DNA of 64,000 nt from an uncultured Brachyspira sp. (GCF_949287625.1 NZ_CASEGO010000003.1:1-64000); one strand, 5' to 3'; positions 1 to 8,375 are shown, numbered from the stretch's first letter. Notes: generated by a model from the letters alone, not told the origin. A program made the numbers and translations.

Positions 1-182
1 ATGCTAAATTATATAATATTAATTATTATGCAAATCGTATGTTTTACATGTTGTATAATTTATTATTTTAATATATAAATATGCAGTCTTTTTGCTTCTT
101 TGGGTCACCAAAAGAAGTGGGGGTACGGGGGCTAGTCCCCGCAATCATAAATAAAATTAGTTTTGAAACTAGTCTATTGTAA
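1..182. repeat. Partial MITE-like dispersed repeat, right end
   Basis: This stretch upstream of dnaN matches the element at 61421-61741. Both share the word TGTTTTAYATGTTGTATAAT, the phrase ATGCAGTC(C/T)TTTTGCTTC, a GC-rich GGGGGCTAGTCCCC-like core and the terminal sequence TTTTGAAACTAGTCT (161-175, one mismatch to the other copy). The left terminal inverted repeat would lie before the window. A small stem, CTTCTTTGG/CCAAAAGAAG, lies at about 95-118. No gene is seen here, and I found no convincing cluster of DnaA boxes. Confidence 0.7.
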
Positions 183-270
183 AAAATAGTTTTTAATGTT
201 AAAATTAAAGTACAAATACTATAAGTTTTTTAGAAATTTAATAAAATTAAAATAAATAAAAGAGGAAGCA

Positions 271-1398
271 ATGAGATTTAGATGTTTAAAAAAGGATATA
301 GTTAAATCTATCGGAGTTACAGAAAACGTTGTTGAAGGCAAAGTAATTTATAATATAGAAAGCAATGTACTTTTTCATCTTGCAGGAAATATGCTTACAT
401 TAACTGCAACCGACGGCTCTGTTTGGGCTAGAAGCAGAATAATACTCGATGACTGTGAGGGTGAAGGTGCTGTAGCAGTATATGCTAAAAAGATAAGTTC
501 TATATTAAAAGAGATGCCGGACGGACTTATTACTATCAATGTTGAAGAAAATGAAAAAATTAATATAGAGTCTGAAAATGGAAAAACTAAACACTTAATC
601 ATAGGAATGAAAACTGATGATTTCCCAGCATATCCTGAGAGCAACGGAGATATAAGCTATATAATGCTTCCTACTAAAGAATTAGTTACTATGATTAATA
701 AAACTATTTCTTCTATAGCTAAAGAACCATTTAAGCCTGCCTTAAGAGGTATATGTTTTGAAAAAACTGATTCAAAATTTCTTGCTGTTGCTACTGACGG
801 CAGAAGAATGGCTGTAATAGAGAGAGAATTTGAAGGAGTAGAAAACGGATCTTTCTCTATAATAATAGAGCCTAAAGTATTAAATGAAATACTTGTTACG
901 GCAAATTATGATGAAGTAGAACAGGTAAAAATGGGAGTAGATGGTCAGCAGGTTTATTTCCAAATAGGAAAATACGATTTTGTATCAAGTCTTATAGAAG
1001 GAAAATATCCTAATTTTAGACAGGTTATACCTAAAGAGTTTGCATATAGTTTTAGAGTAAATAAAAATGACTTGCTTGATGCTATAAGAAGAATTGTACC
1101 TATGATTAATGATGTGCGTTCAAAAAGAATGATATTGACTGTTTCTGAAGAATCTCTTAAAGTAAAAGGTATAAACCAAGAGATGGGAGAATCTTTAGAA
1201 GAGATTGATATAAAATATTCAGGCGAAGAGCATTCTGTTGCTTACAATTATACATACATTCAAGATGTTATAAAACAAATAGATTCTGAAATAGTTACTT
1301 TTATGGTTAATAAAGATTCTAGCCCTACTATGGTAAAAGAGATAGAAAGAGAAGATTATTATTACATCATCATGCCTATGAGTATAGGAGAAGAGTAA
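271..1398 (+). CDS. dnaN: DNA polymerase III beta subunit (sliding clamp)
   Basis: This is the replication processivity clamp, which forms a ring around DNA and tethers polymerase III and repair enzymes. The 375-residue product has the usual family length and three-domain layout. It contains the characteristic LRGICFE and ATDGRRMA segments near residues 161-180. The C-terminus reads YYYIIMPMSIGEE, where most clamps end in a YVIMPMR-like motif. A good ribosome site, AGAGGAAG, precedes the ATG. In most bacteria dnaN follows dnaA and precedes recF. Here dnaA is not in the window and a toxin-antitoxin pair separates dnaN from recF. The family assignment is secure. Confidence 0.96.
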   Translation: MRFRCLKKDIVKSIGVTENVVEGKVIYNIESNVLFHLAGNMLTLTATDGSVWARSRIILDDCEGEGAVAVYAKKISSILKEMPDGLITINVEENEKINIESENGKTKHLIIGMKTDDFPAYPESNGDISYIMLPTKELVTMINKTISSIAKEPFKPALRGICFEKTDSKFLAVATDGRRMAVIEREFEGVENGSFSIIIEPKVLNEILVTANYDEVEQVKMGVDGQQVYFQIGKYDFVSSLIEGKYPNFRQVIPKEFAYSFRVNKNDLLDAIRRIVPMINDVRSKRMILTVSEESLKVKGINQEMGESLEEIDIKYSGEEHSVAYNYTYIQDVIKQIDSEIVTFMVNKDSSPTMVKEIEREDYYYIIMPMSIGEE

Positions 1399-1420
1399 TT
1401 CATTTTAAGAGGAAATTCTT

Positions 1421-1609
1421 ATGGAAATTTTGGATTTATCTGTATTGGATAGTGAAGCAAAAAAGCAGATAATAGATTTTTATGATTTACTGCTCAATAA
1501 ACAAAAAAAGTACACCAAAAATGATTTGAATAAATTTAGCGGAAGTCTAAAAATATTAGAAAAAGATCCATTAGAATTCCAAAAAGAAATAAGAAATGAA
1601 TGGAAATAA
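1421..1609 (+). CDS. Putative antitoxin of a PIN-toxin pair
   Basis: This is a 62-residue acidic/basic helical protein beginning MEILDLSVLD and rich in Lys and Asp. It starts 22 bp after dnaN with a ribosome site (AGAGGAAA) in the gap. Its last 14 bp overlap the start of the PIN-domain gene downstream, the typical coupled antitoxin-toxin arrangement. I do not recognise a named antitoxin family (no clear AbrB, RHH or Phd motif). The function is therefore inferred from size, order and overlap with the toxin. It would be expected to bind and neutralise the PIN ribonuclease and to repress its own operon. Confidence 0.65.
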   Translation: MEILDLSVLDSEAKKQIIDFYDLLLNKQKKYTKNDLNKFSGSLKILEKDPLEFQKEIRNEWK

Positions 1610-1964
1610 TATATTACTTGATACAAATGCAATTATATATTTTCTAAGCGGTAAATTTTTATTAGATAGTGAATATAATGTGTATACATCTATAATATCG
1701 GAAATAGAATTACTATGCTATCCAAAAATAACATCGGAAGAAGAAAATGTAATAAAAGATTTTCTTAAAAGTATTGATATTATAAATTTAGATAATTATA
1801 TTAAAAATGAAACTATTTTAATAAAAAGAGAAATTTCTATAAAACTTCCTGATGCAATTATATTAGCTACTGCAAAAGCAAATAATTTAATTTTATTAAC
1901 TCAAGATGAAGGTATATTAAAATATAATGGGTATAAAAATATACAAATAAAAAAATGTTTCTAA
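1596..1964 (+). CDS. PIN-domain ribonuclease toxin (VapC-like)
   Basis: This 122-residue PIN-domain protein is a probable Mg-dependent RNase toxin. The acidic residues of the family are visible: Asp in LLDTNAI (about residue 9), Glu in SEIELL (about 36), Asp in LPDAIILATA (about 88) and Asp in LTQDEG (about 105). The active site therefore looks intact. The gene overlaps the putative antitoxin by 14 bp, so translation is probably coupled. VapC toxins typically cleave tRNA or rRNA; the target here cannot be told from sequence. The location between dnaN and recF is unusual for a toxin-antitoxin module and suggests insertion into a core operon. Confidence 0.85.
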   Translation: MNGNNILLDTNAIIYFLSGKFLLDSEYNVYTSIISEIELLCYPKITSEEENVIKDFLKSIDIINLDNYIKNETILIKREISIKLPDAIILATAKANNLILLTQDEGILKYNGYKNIQIKKCF

Positions 1965-2056
1965 TAATACCTTTTCATTATAATAAAAACACTACTATTT
2001 TTAAAACTTTTAATATATAATACTTCTCACTAATAAAATGAAAGGCTTAAATAAAA

Positions 2057-3124
2057 ATGATACTCAAAGAACTTACAATTCGTTCTTTTAGAAATTATAA
2101 TGAAAATGTATTTGAATTTTCTGATAAAATTAATGTGCTTTACGGACATAACGGATGCGGCAAAACTAATATACTTGAGGCAGTATATATGCTTGGAAAC
2201 GGTGTGTCATTTAGAACAAGACTTGACAGAGAGCTTGTAAAAAATGGAAATGATAATTATTTTTTAAGAGGCATTTTTAGAGAAGATGAATTAAATTATG
2301 ATACAAATATAGAAATAGCATATCAAAAAAAAGTAAAGAAGGTATTTCTTGATAAAAAAGAAATTTCATCAAGAAAGGATTTAATAGGAAGGATACTTTA
2401 TGTTATATTTCTTCCTAATGATACAGATTTAGTTATAGCAGAGCCAAAATTAAGACGCGATTATTTTAATATGCTTATATCAACAATATCTTTGGAATAT
2501 TTAACTGCATTAATAAAATATAATAAACTCTTAAAAATGAGAAATGTTTGTCTAAGTACAAAACCAAATGAAGCATATATTTATAACAATGATATAGCAA
2601 AACTCTCTATTTATATAGCTGGTGAAAATAAAAAATATTCTTCTATTTTAGAAGATAAAATGAATGAAATATATAAAAATATTTTTAATGATGAAAACCC
2701 TTATGCAATAAAGTATCAGTCTACAATAGAAGATATATTAAATGAAAATGAATACGTAAAAAAACTAGAAAGCACTTTAAGCGAACAAATAAGAATGCGT
2801 ACAACATATTTTGGCATACACAGAGCGGAGTATCAATTCTTTTATAAAGACTCACTTTCAAAAAAATTTTCATCTCAGGGAGAGAAGAGAATGTTTACTC
2901 TTATAATGAAACTTGCAAGCGAGAAAATATTATCAGAGTATAGAAGGAAATCCCCTATTTTACTTATTGATGATGCTATGCTTGAACTTGATAATACAAG
3001 ACGCGATAATATACTAGAATACATAAAAACATTAGGACAGGTATTTATTACTGTTACAGAAAAAGAAAAGGTGAAAAATTTTGAAAACGGAAAAGTATTT
3101 GATATACCAAATATAAGAGTTTAA
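2057..3124 (+). CDS. recF: DNA replication and repair protein RecF
   Basis: This SMC-like ATPase loads RecA at gaps in the RecFOR pathway. The 355 residues match the family length. The start MILKELTIRSFRNY is typical. Walker A is GHNGCGKTN (about residues 30-38), the ABC-signature-like segment is FSSQGEKRMF (about 274) and Walker B is ILLIDDAMLELD (about 301-312). The start is at ATG 2057, with a weak AAAGG upstream. A 92-bp gap separates it from the PIN toxin, so it may carry its own promoter or be read through from dnaN. Confidence 0.95.
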   Translation: MILKELTIRSFRNYNENVFEFSDKINVLYGHNGCGKTNILEAVYMLGNGVSFRTRLDRELVKNGNDNYFLRGIFREDELNYDTNIEIAYQKKVKKVFLDKKEISSRKDLIGRILYVIFLPNDTDLVIAEPKLRRDYFNMLISTISLEYLTALIKYNKLLKMRNVCLSTKPNEAYIYNNDIAKLSIYIAGENKKYSSILEDKMNEIYKNIFNDENPYAIKYQSTIEDILNENEYVKKLESTLSEQIRMRTTYFGIHRAEYQFFYKDSLSKKFSSQGEKRMFTLIMKLASEKILSEYRRKSPILLIDDAMLELDNTRRDNILEYIKTLGQVFITVTEKEKVKNFENGKVFDIPNIRV

Positions 3125-3148
3125 AAAACAAAATAAAGGACCTATAAA

Positions 3149-3649
3149 ATGAATAAAAAATATATTGTAAAATATAAATATGCCTTACTTGATTTGCTAG
3201 AAGATGAAAATATAAATCTCTCTGATATAGATACAAGTAATATGATTGATATGTCTTACTTATTCCAAGAGAGCAAAAGAAAAAATTTTGAAGGTCTTGA
3301 AACTTGGGACGTATCAAATATTACTGACATGAAATATATGTTTAATAATGCTTTATATTTTAATAAAGATTTAACTTCTTGGAATATAGAAAAATTAAAA
3401 GAGTTTGATGAAATATTTGATAATTCTTTTAAACATATAAAAACTATTTTAATGTTTTACAATGCATGTAAGGATAAAAAATATAAAAAGAAACTTCAAA
3501 GTATGCTTGAATGTCTTGATATAAAAGAAGTTTATACAGAATTAAATAATGATAAAATCAATTATAAGAAAAATAAAGAGTTTATAAAAAAACTTGAAAA
3601 TGTTTATTATGAAGAATTAAAAGAATTAATTGAAAATAATAAAAATTAA
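3149..3649 (+). CDS. Short BspA-like (DUF285) repeat protein
   Basis: This 166-residue cytoplasmic-looking protein has one and a half BspA-type leucine-rich/DUF285 repeats. The visible motifs are DIDTSNMIDMSYLF, WDVSNITDMKYMF and FNKDLTSWNIEKL, followed by a Lys/Glu-rich helical tail. It has no signal peptide. The first 40 residues resemble the two DUF285 proteins at 54788 and 57099, so the window holds three relatives. It sits 24 bp behind recF with a ribosome site (AAAGGA), so it may be co-transcribed. DUF285 repeats usually serve protein binding; no specific role can be given. Confidence 0.75.
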   Translation: MNKKYIVKYKYALLDLLEDENINLSDIDTSNMIDMSYLFQESKRKNFEGLETWDVSNITDMKYMFNNALYFNKDLTSWNIEKLKEFDEIFDNSFKHIKTILMFYNACKDKKYKKKLQSMLECLDIKEVYTELNNDKINYKKNKEFIKKLENVYYEELKELIENNKN

Positions 3650-3658
3650 AAAGTTTAT

Positions 3659-3953
3659 TATATACTGAAAATTTTTAAGTTTGTCAACCGTTAACTGCGG
3701 CACCTTCCCGCACGGTATTGTTTATTCTTATCAAATGTCAACGCGACTGAACGAAGTGAGGAAGTACCGGAGACGAAGTCCGCCTGTGGTGAGGGTATGC
3801 GGCTGATTACCTATTTATTATACCAAATAAGTAATTTACTATACATCTAAAACATATTATGTTGATTACTAATAATACATTATGTTACAAATAAATTATA
3901 ATTACATTTATAAATAATTAAAATTTTACAAAATATAGTTGTTTAGGTATATA
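3659..3953 (-). repeat. Mosaic dispersed repeat (A + B2 modules), reverse copy
   Basis: The reverse complement of this segment aligns along its length with 24173-24443. On the reverse strand it starts with TATACCTAAACAACTATA, passes through the AT-rich A module and a GTAATCARCCG junction, and continues into a GC-rich core with CGCGACTGAACGAAGTGAGG. It ends in GACAAACTTAARAATTTT. The core also contains ACGAAGT twice (3751 and 3773). This fills almost the entire 384-bp gap between the BspA-like gene and the ankyrin gene; no gene is visible in it. Confidence 0.85.
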
Positions 3954-4033
3954 TTTAATATATATCTCATATTTAAATTTGCAGTTTTAGTATTTTTATA
4001 TTTTAAGTATAGTATTAAGCTGTATAAAATCAA

Positions 4034-4924
4034 TTATCTGAAAAAACCAGCTATATTTTCAATAAATCCTGATATTGCATAGAATATAAAAGATGGTATA
4101 GCAACTATAATTATAAGTAGAAGTATAAAAATAGGGTATAATATATCATTAAATATTTTACTAAAAATTAATTTTATATTATATATAAATGCTCCGGGAT
4201 ACGCTTTTTTTCCATTATTATTTTTTATGTTTTTATCTGCATTATTTTCTATCAAAAGAGATATAACTTTTTTTTCCATATCAATATCTCTATGCCCATT
4301 ATTTTTTTTATATGAAATCTTATGAAGGGCAGTATCTCCGTCATTATTTTGTAAATTAATATTTATTCCATTTTTTATAAGCATTTCAAAAATATCATAT
4401 TCTTCTATTCCTATATTATCTCTAGAAAGTATATAGTGAAGTACACCATTTCCGTCATTATCTTGTATATTAATATTTGCTCCAAGATTTATTAGTGTTT
4501 CAATTTTATATTTACTATCTGGAACTCCTATAATTTCACTTGTACGGAATTTAGGTTTACGATGTGAATCGTAGGACTTACTTACATCAAGTATAAGGCT
4601 TTTTCCAGAATTATTTTTCTCGTTAATATTTATTCCATTATCTAATAAAACTTTTACGAAATTAGAGAAATTATTAGTGCTTAAAATATGTATATTGTCA
4701 TACCAGCCATAGTTACTATTCGTTATAGAGTAAGTTATATATTCTTTATTGTTTTCTATATTTTCAATTGTATATTTAAACTCATCAAGATTTTCTGATA
4801 TTACTGATTGTTCTAATGCGGATTCTTTATTTGTTAGAGCTAAATTTTTAAAATCTTCACTCACTTGAGCATAAGAAATGTACGAACTAATAATAAAGAT
4901 AATAATGCATAGTGTTTTTTTCAT
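4034..4924 (-). CDS. Secreted or membrane-anchored ankyrin-repeat protein
   Basis: The 296-residue product begins with a signal peptide (MKKTLCIIIFIISSYISYAQ) and carries about four ankyrin repeats, such as VLLDNGININEKNNSGKS, LINLGANINIQDNDGNG and LIKNGININLQNNDGDTALH. A hydrophobic segment near the C-terminus (YPIFILLLIIIVAI) could anchor it in a membrane. I chose the ATG at 4924. It has AGAGG six bases upstream and lies just behind a promoter (-10 at 4955-4960), whereas a longer frame starting at 4984 would begin upstream of that promoter. Ankyrin repeats mediate protein contacts; the partner is unknown. Confidence 0.85.
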   Translation of the reverse strand: MKKTLCIIIFIISSYISYAQVSEDFKNLALTNKESALEQSVISENLDEFKYTIENIENNKEYITYSITNSNYGWYDNIHILSTNNFSNFVKVLLDNGININEKNNSGKSLILDVSKSYDSHRKPKFRTSEIIGVPDSKYKIETLINLGANINIQDNDGNGVLHYILSRDNIGIEEYDIFEMLIKNGININLQNNDGDTALHKISYKKNNGHRDIDMEKKVISLLIENNADKNIKNNNGKKAYPGAFIYNIKLIFSKIFNDILYPIFILLLIIIVAIPSFIFYAISGFIENIAGFFR

Positions 4925-4989
4925 CATAAACCTCTTTTTAATATTAGTTTTTTGATTATACATTATGATGGTATATTTTGTCAATATTG
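4917..4989 (+). repeat. Ankyrin 5' region, copy 1 of a direct duplication
   Basis: This segment spans the ankyrin start codon, its leader and its promoter. It is repeated with about 80 percent identity by eye at 5957-6031, in the same orientation, on the other side of the Rpn-type gene. Shared words include TTTTTCATCATAAAC and GGTATATTTTGT. Confidence 0.7.
4955..4984 (-). promoter_or_regulatory. Consensus sigma-70 promoter for the ankyrin gene
   Basis: On the reverse strand TTGACA (4979-4984) is followed after 18 bp by TATAAT (4955-4960). The predicted RNA start lies some 20-25 bases before the ribosome site and ATG at 4924. The -35 box lies 6 bp from the -35 box of the divergent promoter. 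Confidence 0.75.
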
Positions 4990-4990
4990 T

Positions 4991-5019
4991 TTGACAAAGT
5001 ATAAATATTTCATTATAAT
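4991..5019 (+). promoter_or_regulatory. Perfect consensus promoter of the Rpn-type gene
   Basis: TTGACA (4991-4996), a 17-bp spacer and TATAAT (5014-5019) form an exact sigma-70 consensus. The ATG of the gene is at 5026, only 6 bases after the -10 box, so the RNA would begin at or next to the start codon and lack a ribosome site. Confidence 0.8.
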
Positions 5020-5025
5020 AACTTT

Positions 5026-5928
5026 ATGGAATTGAAATCAAATAATAAAAATTTTAATGTGCTTAATGATTATTTTATGCGTTATATGTTTGCCAAAAAG
5101 GGACATGAGCATATATTAAAAAATCTTATTAATTCTGTAAGAATAGATGCCAATCAAGAGCCTTTTGAATATATAGAAGTTCTGAATACTTTTAATTTAA
5201 AAGAAAATGTTTTTGATAAGGAAAGTATTGCAGATGTTAAAGCTAAAACTAAATCAGGTGAAACTATAATTATAGAAATACAAAGAATAGGTAACCATTC
5301 ATTTATATATAGAAGTTTATACTATTGGGCTAAGAATTATTTTACAAATTTAAAATCCAAAGATATATATTCAGATTTGACACCTGTAATAAGTATTAAT
5401 ATTTTGGATTTTAATTTGATAAAAGGTATAGATAAACCTCATAGCTGTTATTTTATTAAAGAGTTAGAAACCAATCATATATTAACTAATCATTTAGAGA
5501 TTCACTTTTTGGAATTGAAAAAATTTAATAGTAATAATAAATTGTGTAAAGATTTATCAGATTGGTTTGAGTTTTTAAATTCAAAAGATAAATTGGAGGA
5601 TACTATGGAAATATTAGTAAAGAAAAACCCTATAATGAAAGAAGTATATGATGAGTATAATAAATTTGTTAATAGCAATGATTTATATAATGGCTATAGT
5701 AATTATGAAAGAGATTATTTTAATGTTCTAATGCTTAATGAAGAGCGTATAAAGGGTATAGAGGAAGGAATGAAAAAAGGTATAGAACAAGGTATAGAAC
5801 AAGGTATAGAACAAGGTATAGAGCAAGAAAAATATTCTCTAGCTAGAAATATGAAAAATAAAAATATGGATTTAAATCTTATAAGCGAATTAACAGGGCT
5901 TAGTATAGAAAAAATAGAAAAATTATGA
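5026..5928 (+). CDS. Rpn-family PD-(D/E)XK nuclease / putative transposase
   Basis: This 300-residue protein belongs to the recombination-promoting nuclease (Rpn/YhgA-like) PD-(D/E)XK group. The N-terminus (VLNDYFMRYMFAKKGHEHIL) and the core pair ADVKAKT (about residues 67-73) and TIIIEIQRIGNHSFIYRS (about 80-97) are the typical nuclease motifs. The C-terminus holds four GIEQ repeats encoded by 12-bp tandem units, then a helical tail. Rpn proteins promote RecA-independent recombination, and some act in phage defence or as toxin-antitoxin-like genes with internal small proteins. The start codon sits 6 bases after a perfect -10 box, so a leaderless message is likely. The gene lies between two copies of the ankyrin 5' region. 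Confidence 0.85.
   Translation: MELKSNNKNFNVLNDYFMRYMFAKKGHEHILKNLINSVRIDANQEPFEYIEVLNTFNLKENVFDKESIADVKAKTKSGETIIIEIQRIGNHSFIYRSLYYWAKNYFTNLKSKDIYSDLTPVISINILDFNLIKGIDKPHSCYFIKELETNHILTNHLEIHFLELKKFNSNNKLCKDLSDWFEFLNSKDKLEDTMEILVKKNPIMKEVYDEYNKFVNSNDLYNGYSNYERDYFNVLMLNEERIKGIEEGMKKGIEQGIEQGIEQGIEQEKYSLARNMKNKNMDLNLISELTGLSIEKIEKL
5779..5826 (+). repeat. Four tandem 12-bp units inside the Rpn-type gene
   Basis: The unit GGTATAGAACAA occurs four times head to tail (the last with one change) and encodes GIEQ each time. The unit length is a multiple of three, so gain or loss of copies would keep the frame. Confidence 0.95.
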
Positions 5929-5956
5929 TTAAAAAAATTAGTATAATCAGATATTA

Positions 5957-6031
5957 TTTTTCATCATAAACATTTTTAAAATTTATATTAGTTTTTTTGA
6001 TTACACAGTATATTGGTATATTTTGTTAATG
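5957..6031 (+). repeat. Ankyrin 5' region, copy 2 (decayed)
   Basis: This is a degenerate copy of 4917-4989. On the reverse strand it retains the MMK start (ATGATGAAA) but the frame stops after a few codons. The -10 and -35 boxes are altered (TGTAAT and TTAACA instead of TATAAT and TTGACA). It looks like the remnant of a second ankyrin-type gene start. Confidence 0.65.
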
Positions 6032-6096
6032 TGTTTTTTAATTGATTTATCATATACGGTATATTTTAAACAAGTATTATAAAAGCATGATAAAAT

Positions 6097-6552
6097 TTAT
6101 TTATCTAGTTTCGGCAATACATATATATTATTTTGTTTCAATTTAAAAGCAAATGTAATTATGACTATTGCGAAAATTATAAATATAAACGCCAAAATTA
6201 ATGTGTATTTATTAGGTTCATTTATAATAGTTCCAGATTTAGTATCATAAAATATTTCTGTTTTTGAATTAACCGATAAATTATTATTTTCTTCTAAATA
6301 TGAATTGGTAAGCATGATGTTTTTTCCTTCATATATAAAACTGTAAACTACATTTGCAAATTTTCTTTTTTTAATAGTACCGTATTCATAGTGATTTATG
6401 CTTTCTATATTGGCATCAATTTTTATTATACTGCTGTTGTTATGATTAAATCTTATATTAAGAAAAATAATCATCAGTGATGAAAATATAAACATTAACC
6501 CTACAAAAAAAAGTGTGATTTTATATTTTATTATTTTGTATTTATTATTCAT
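6097..6552 (-). CDS. DUF3592-like membrane protein
   Basis: The 151-residue product has a transmembrane helix at each end (about residues 11-31 and 114-136) with a soluble beta-rich domain between them. That domain (IDANIESINHYEYGTIKKRKFANVVYSFIYEG) resembles the DUF3592 pattern of a two-helix protein with an extracytoplasmic loop. The function of DUF3592 is unknown. It stands alone between the Rpn-type gene and the broken oligopeptide-binding gene. The family assignment is by pattern only. Confidence 0.55.
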   Translation of the reverse strand: MNNKYKIIKYKITLFFVGLMFIFSSLMIIFLNIRFNHNNSSIIKIDANIESINHYEYGTIKKRKFANVVYSFIYEGKNIMLTNSYLEENNNLSVNSKTEIFYDTKSGTIINEPNKYTLILAFIFIIFAIVIITFAFKLKQNNIYVLPKLDK

Positions 6553-6691
6553 AATTATATATAATAATATATTTTAGTTTTTAAATAAACTATTATTAAG
6601 TAAAAAAATTATAATTAATTAATTGATTTTTTATATTCTATAGTATAGTATTTTCGATATTGTAAAATAATTAAATAAGGGGATTAATTTT

Positions 6692-8288
6692 ATGAAAAAG
6701 ATTTTTTGTTTATTTCTATTATTAATTGGGTTTGTATTTTCTTCATGTTCTTCTTCCGATAATAATAACAATGAAGGCTTATTTATAAATGTAGGGCCTG
6801 AACCAAAAACAATAGATCCAATTTTAAATATAGCTGCAGATGCTGCAGTTTATATAGTTCATGCTTTTGAAGGGCTTACTTCTAAAGATAAGAATGGTTT
6901 AATAACTGCAGGTGCTGCAGAAAGCTGGGATATAAGCGATGACGGATTTATATATGTATTTCATTTAAGAACTAACGGCAGATGGTCTGACGGTACTCCA
7001 TTAACTGCAAATGACTTTGTATATTCTTGGCAAAGGGCGGTTGATCCTAAAACAGCAAGCGAATACAGTTATCAATTTGAACCTGTACAAAATGCTATGG
7101 CTATTAATGCAGGAAAAATGGCATTGGATACTTTAGGAATAAAAGCTATTGATGATTATACTTTGGAGGTAACTTTAGAAAAACCTACTGCTTATTTCTT
7201 GGAATTAACAGCATTTCCTACATTCTACCCAGTAAAAAAGTATATAATAGAACAATACGGAGAAGCTTGGACTATGAATCCTGAAAGTTATATAGGAAAG
7301 GTCATTATGTTATGATAGAACGCAATATTGATAATAATATAGTAATGACAAAAAATACGAATTATTGGAATTATTCTTCTTTAGTTCCTGAAAAAATTAC
7401 TTTTGTACTTATGGATAATGCCGCAGCTTCTGTTGCGGGTATTAAAGAAGGTTCTTTGTATTTTTCTGACAGAGTTCCAGCTCAGGATATTGATACTTTA
7501 AGAGCTGAAGGACTTCTTCAATTAGTAAAACGTCTTGGAACATATTATTATGCTGTTAATCATACTAATGATGTTTTAAAAGACGGCAGAGTTAGAAAAG
7601 CATTATCACTTGCTATAGACAGAAACTATATAGTATAGTAAAAGCTGGGGTTCCTTCTGGAGCTTTTGTACCTTTTGGATCTCCTGACGTTAATGGAGAT
7701 TTTAGAGAAGTAGGAGGAGATTATATAAGTGTAAAAGCTGAAGACTATCAAAAGAATGTAGAAGAGGCTAAAAGATTAATGGCAGAAGCAGGATATGCTA
7801 ATGGAGAAGGGTTTCCAGTACTTCAGTTTTTAGTAGACTCTAATAGAGAGATTCCTACCTTTGAAGCAGTTCAGCATATGTGGAAAGAGCATTTGGGAGT
7901 AGACAGTACTATAAGTCAGCAGGAATGGGCAGTATTTTTACAGACTTTATATGCAGATAAAAATTATGTAATAGGAAGAAGCGGCTGGACAGCAGATTAT
8001 AATGATCCTATGACATTTTTAGGAATGTTTTTAAGCTACAGCTCTCAAAACCATGCTTTATTTACAAATAAGGAATATGACAGTCTTCTTCAAACAGCCA
8101 TGAATACAATAGATCAAACTATCAGAATGGACGCTATGCATAAAGCAGAAAAAATATTTATGGATAATGATGTTATAATCCCTTTATATTTTTATGCCAC
8201 TCCTACATTAATAAGCCCTAAATTAAAGGATGTTGTTTTTGACAGCTTAGCTATGCATAAGTTTTTTTATGCCTATATAGAAAAATAA
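6692..8288 (+). pseudogene. Frameshifted oligopeptide ABC transporter binding lipoprotein (OppA-like)
   Basis: Three consecutive frames together spell one SBP_bac_5 family lipoprotein of the normal length, about 530 residues. The fragments are 6692-7315 (lipobox FSSCSS, then RWSDGTPLTANDFVYSWQRA), 7312-7638 (VRKALSLAIDRNYI) and about 7638-8288 (FGSPDVNGDFREVGGDY to the natural C-terminus). The first break lies near 7297-7312, just after SYIG where NGPF-type residues are expected. The second is near 7632-7640, after AIDRNYIV. Neither break is in a long homopolymer. The remaining coding sequence is otherwise clean, so the inactivation is recent, or at least one break is a sequencing error. A ribosome site (AAGGGG) is intact, and no permease or ATPase genes are adjacent. 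Confidence 0.88.
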
Positions 8289-8312
8289 TTTTTATATTAT
8301 AAAAAATTATAA

Positions 8313-8352
8313 AAATAACTGCAGGAGTAGAAAATTACAACTGCAGTTATTT
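8313..8352 (+). terminator. Hairpin after the oppA-like pseudogene
   Basis: A perfect 12-bp stem (AAATAACTGCAG pairing with CTGCAGTTATTT) encloses a 16-base loop 24 bases after the stop. The T-run behind it is weak. It directly abuts the left copy of the 24-bp direct repeat. Confidence 0.6.
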
Positions 8353-8375
8353 AATAAAATTCGCTTGATTTAATA
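8352..8375 (+). repeat. Left 24-bp direct repeat bracketing the ATPase-nuclease cassette
   Basis: The 24-bp sequence with core AAAATTCGCTTGATTTAA is repeated without mismatch at 10278-10301. The two copies enclose exactly the two genes at 8482-10252. The flanking bases on both sides differ, so the identity ends sharply. Confidence 0.9.

Noticed and set aside
1..270. Replication origin near dnaN
   Set aside because: No clear cluster of DnaA boxes could be seen, and most of the stretch is a dispersed repeat. GC skew would need computing.
4925..4984. Longer start for the ankyrin protein
   Set aside because: It would start upstream of the gene's own promoter and before the signal peptide.
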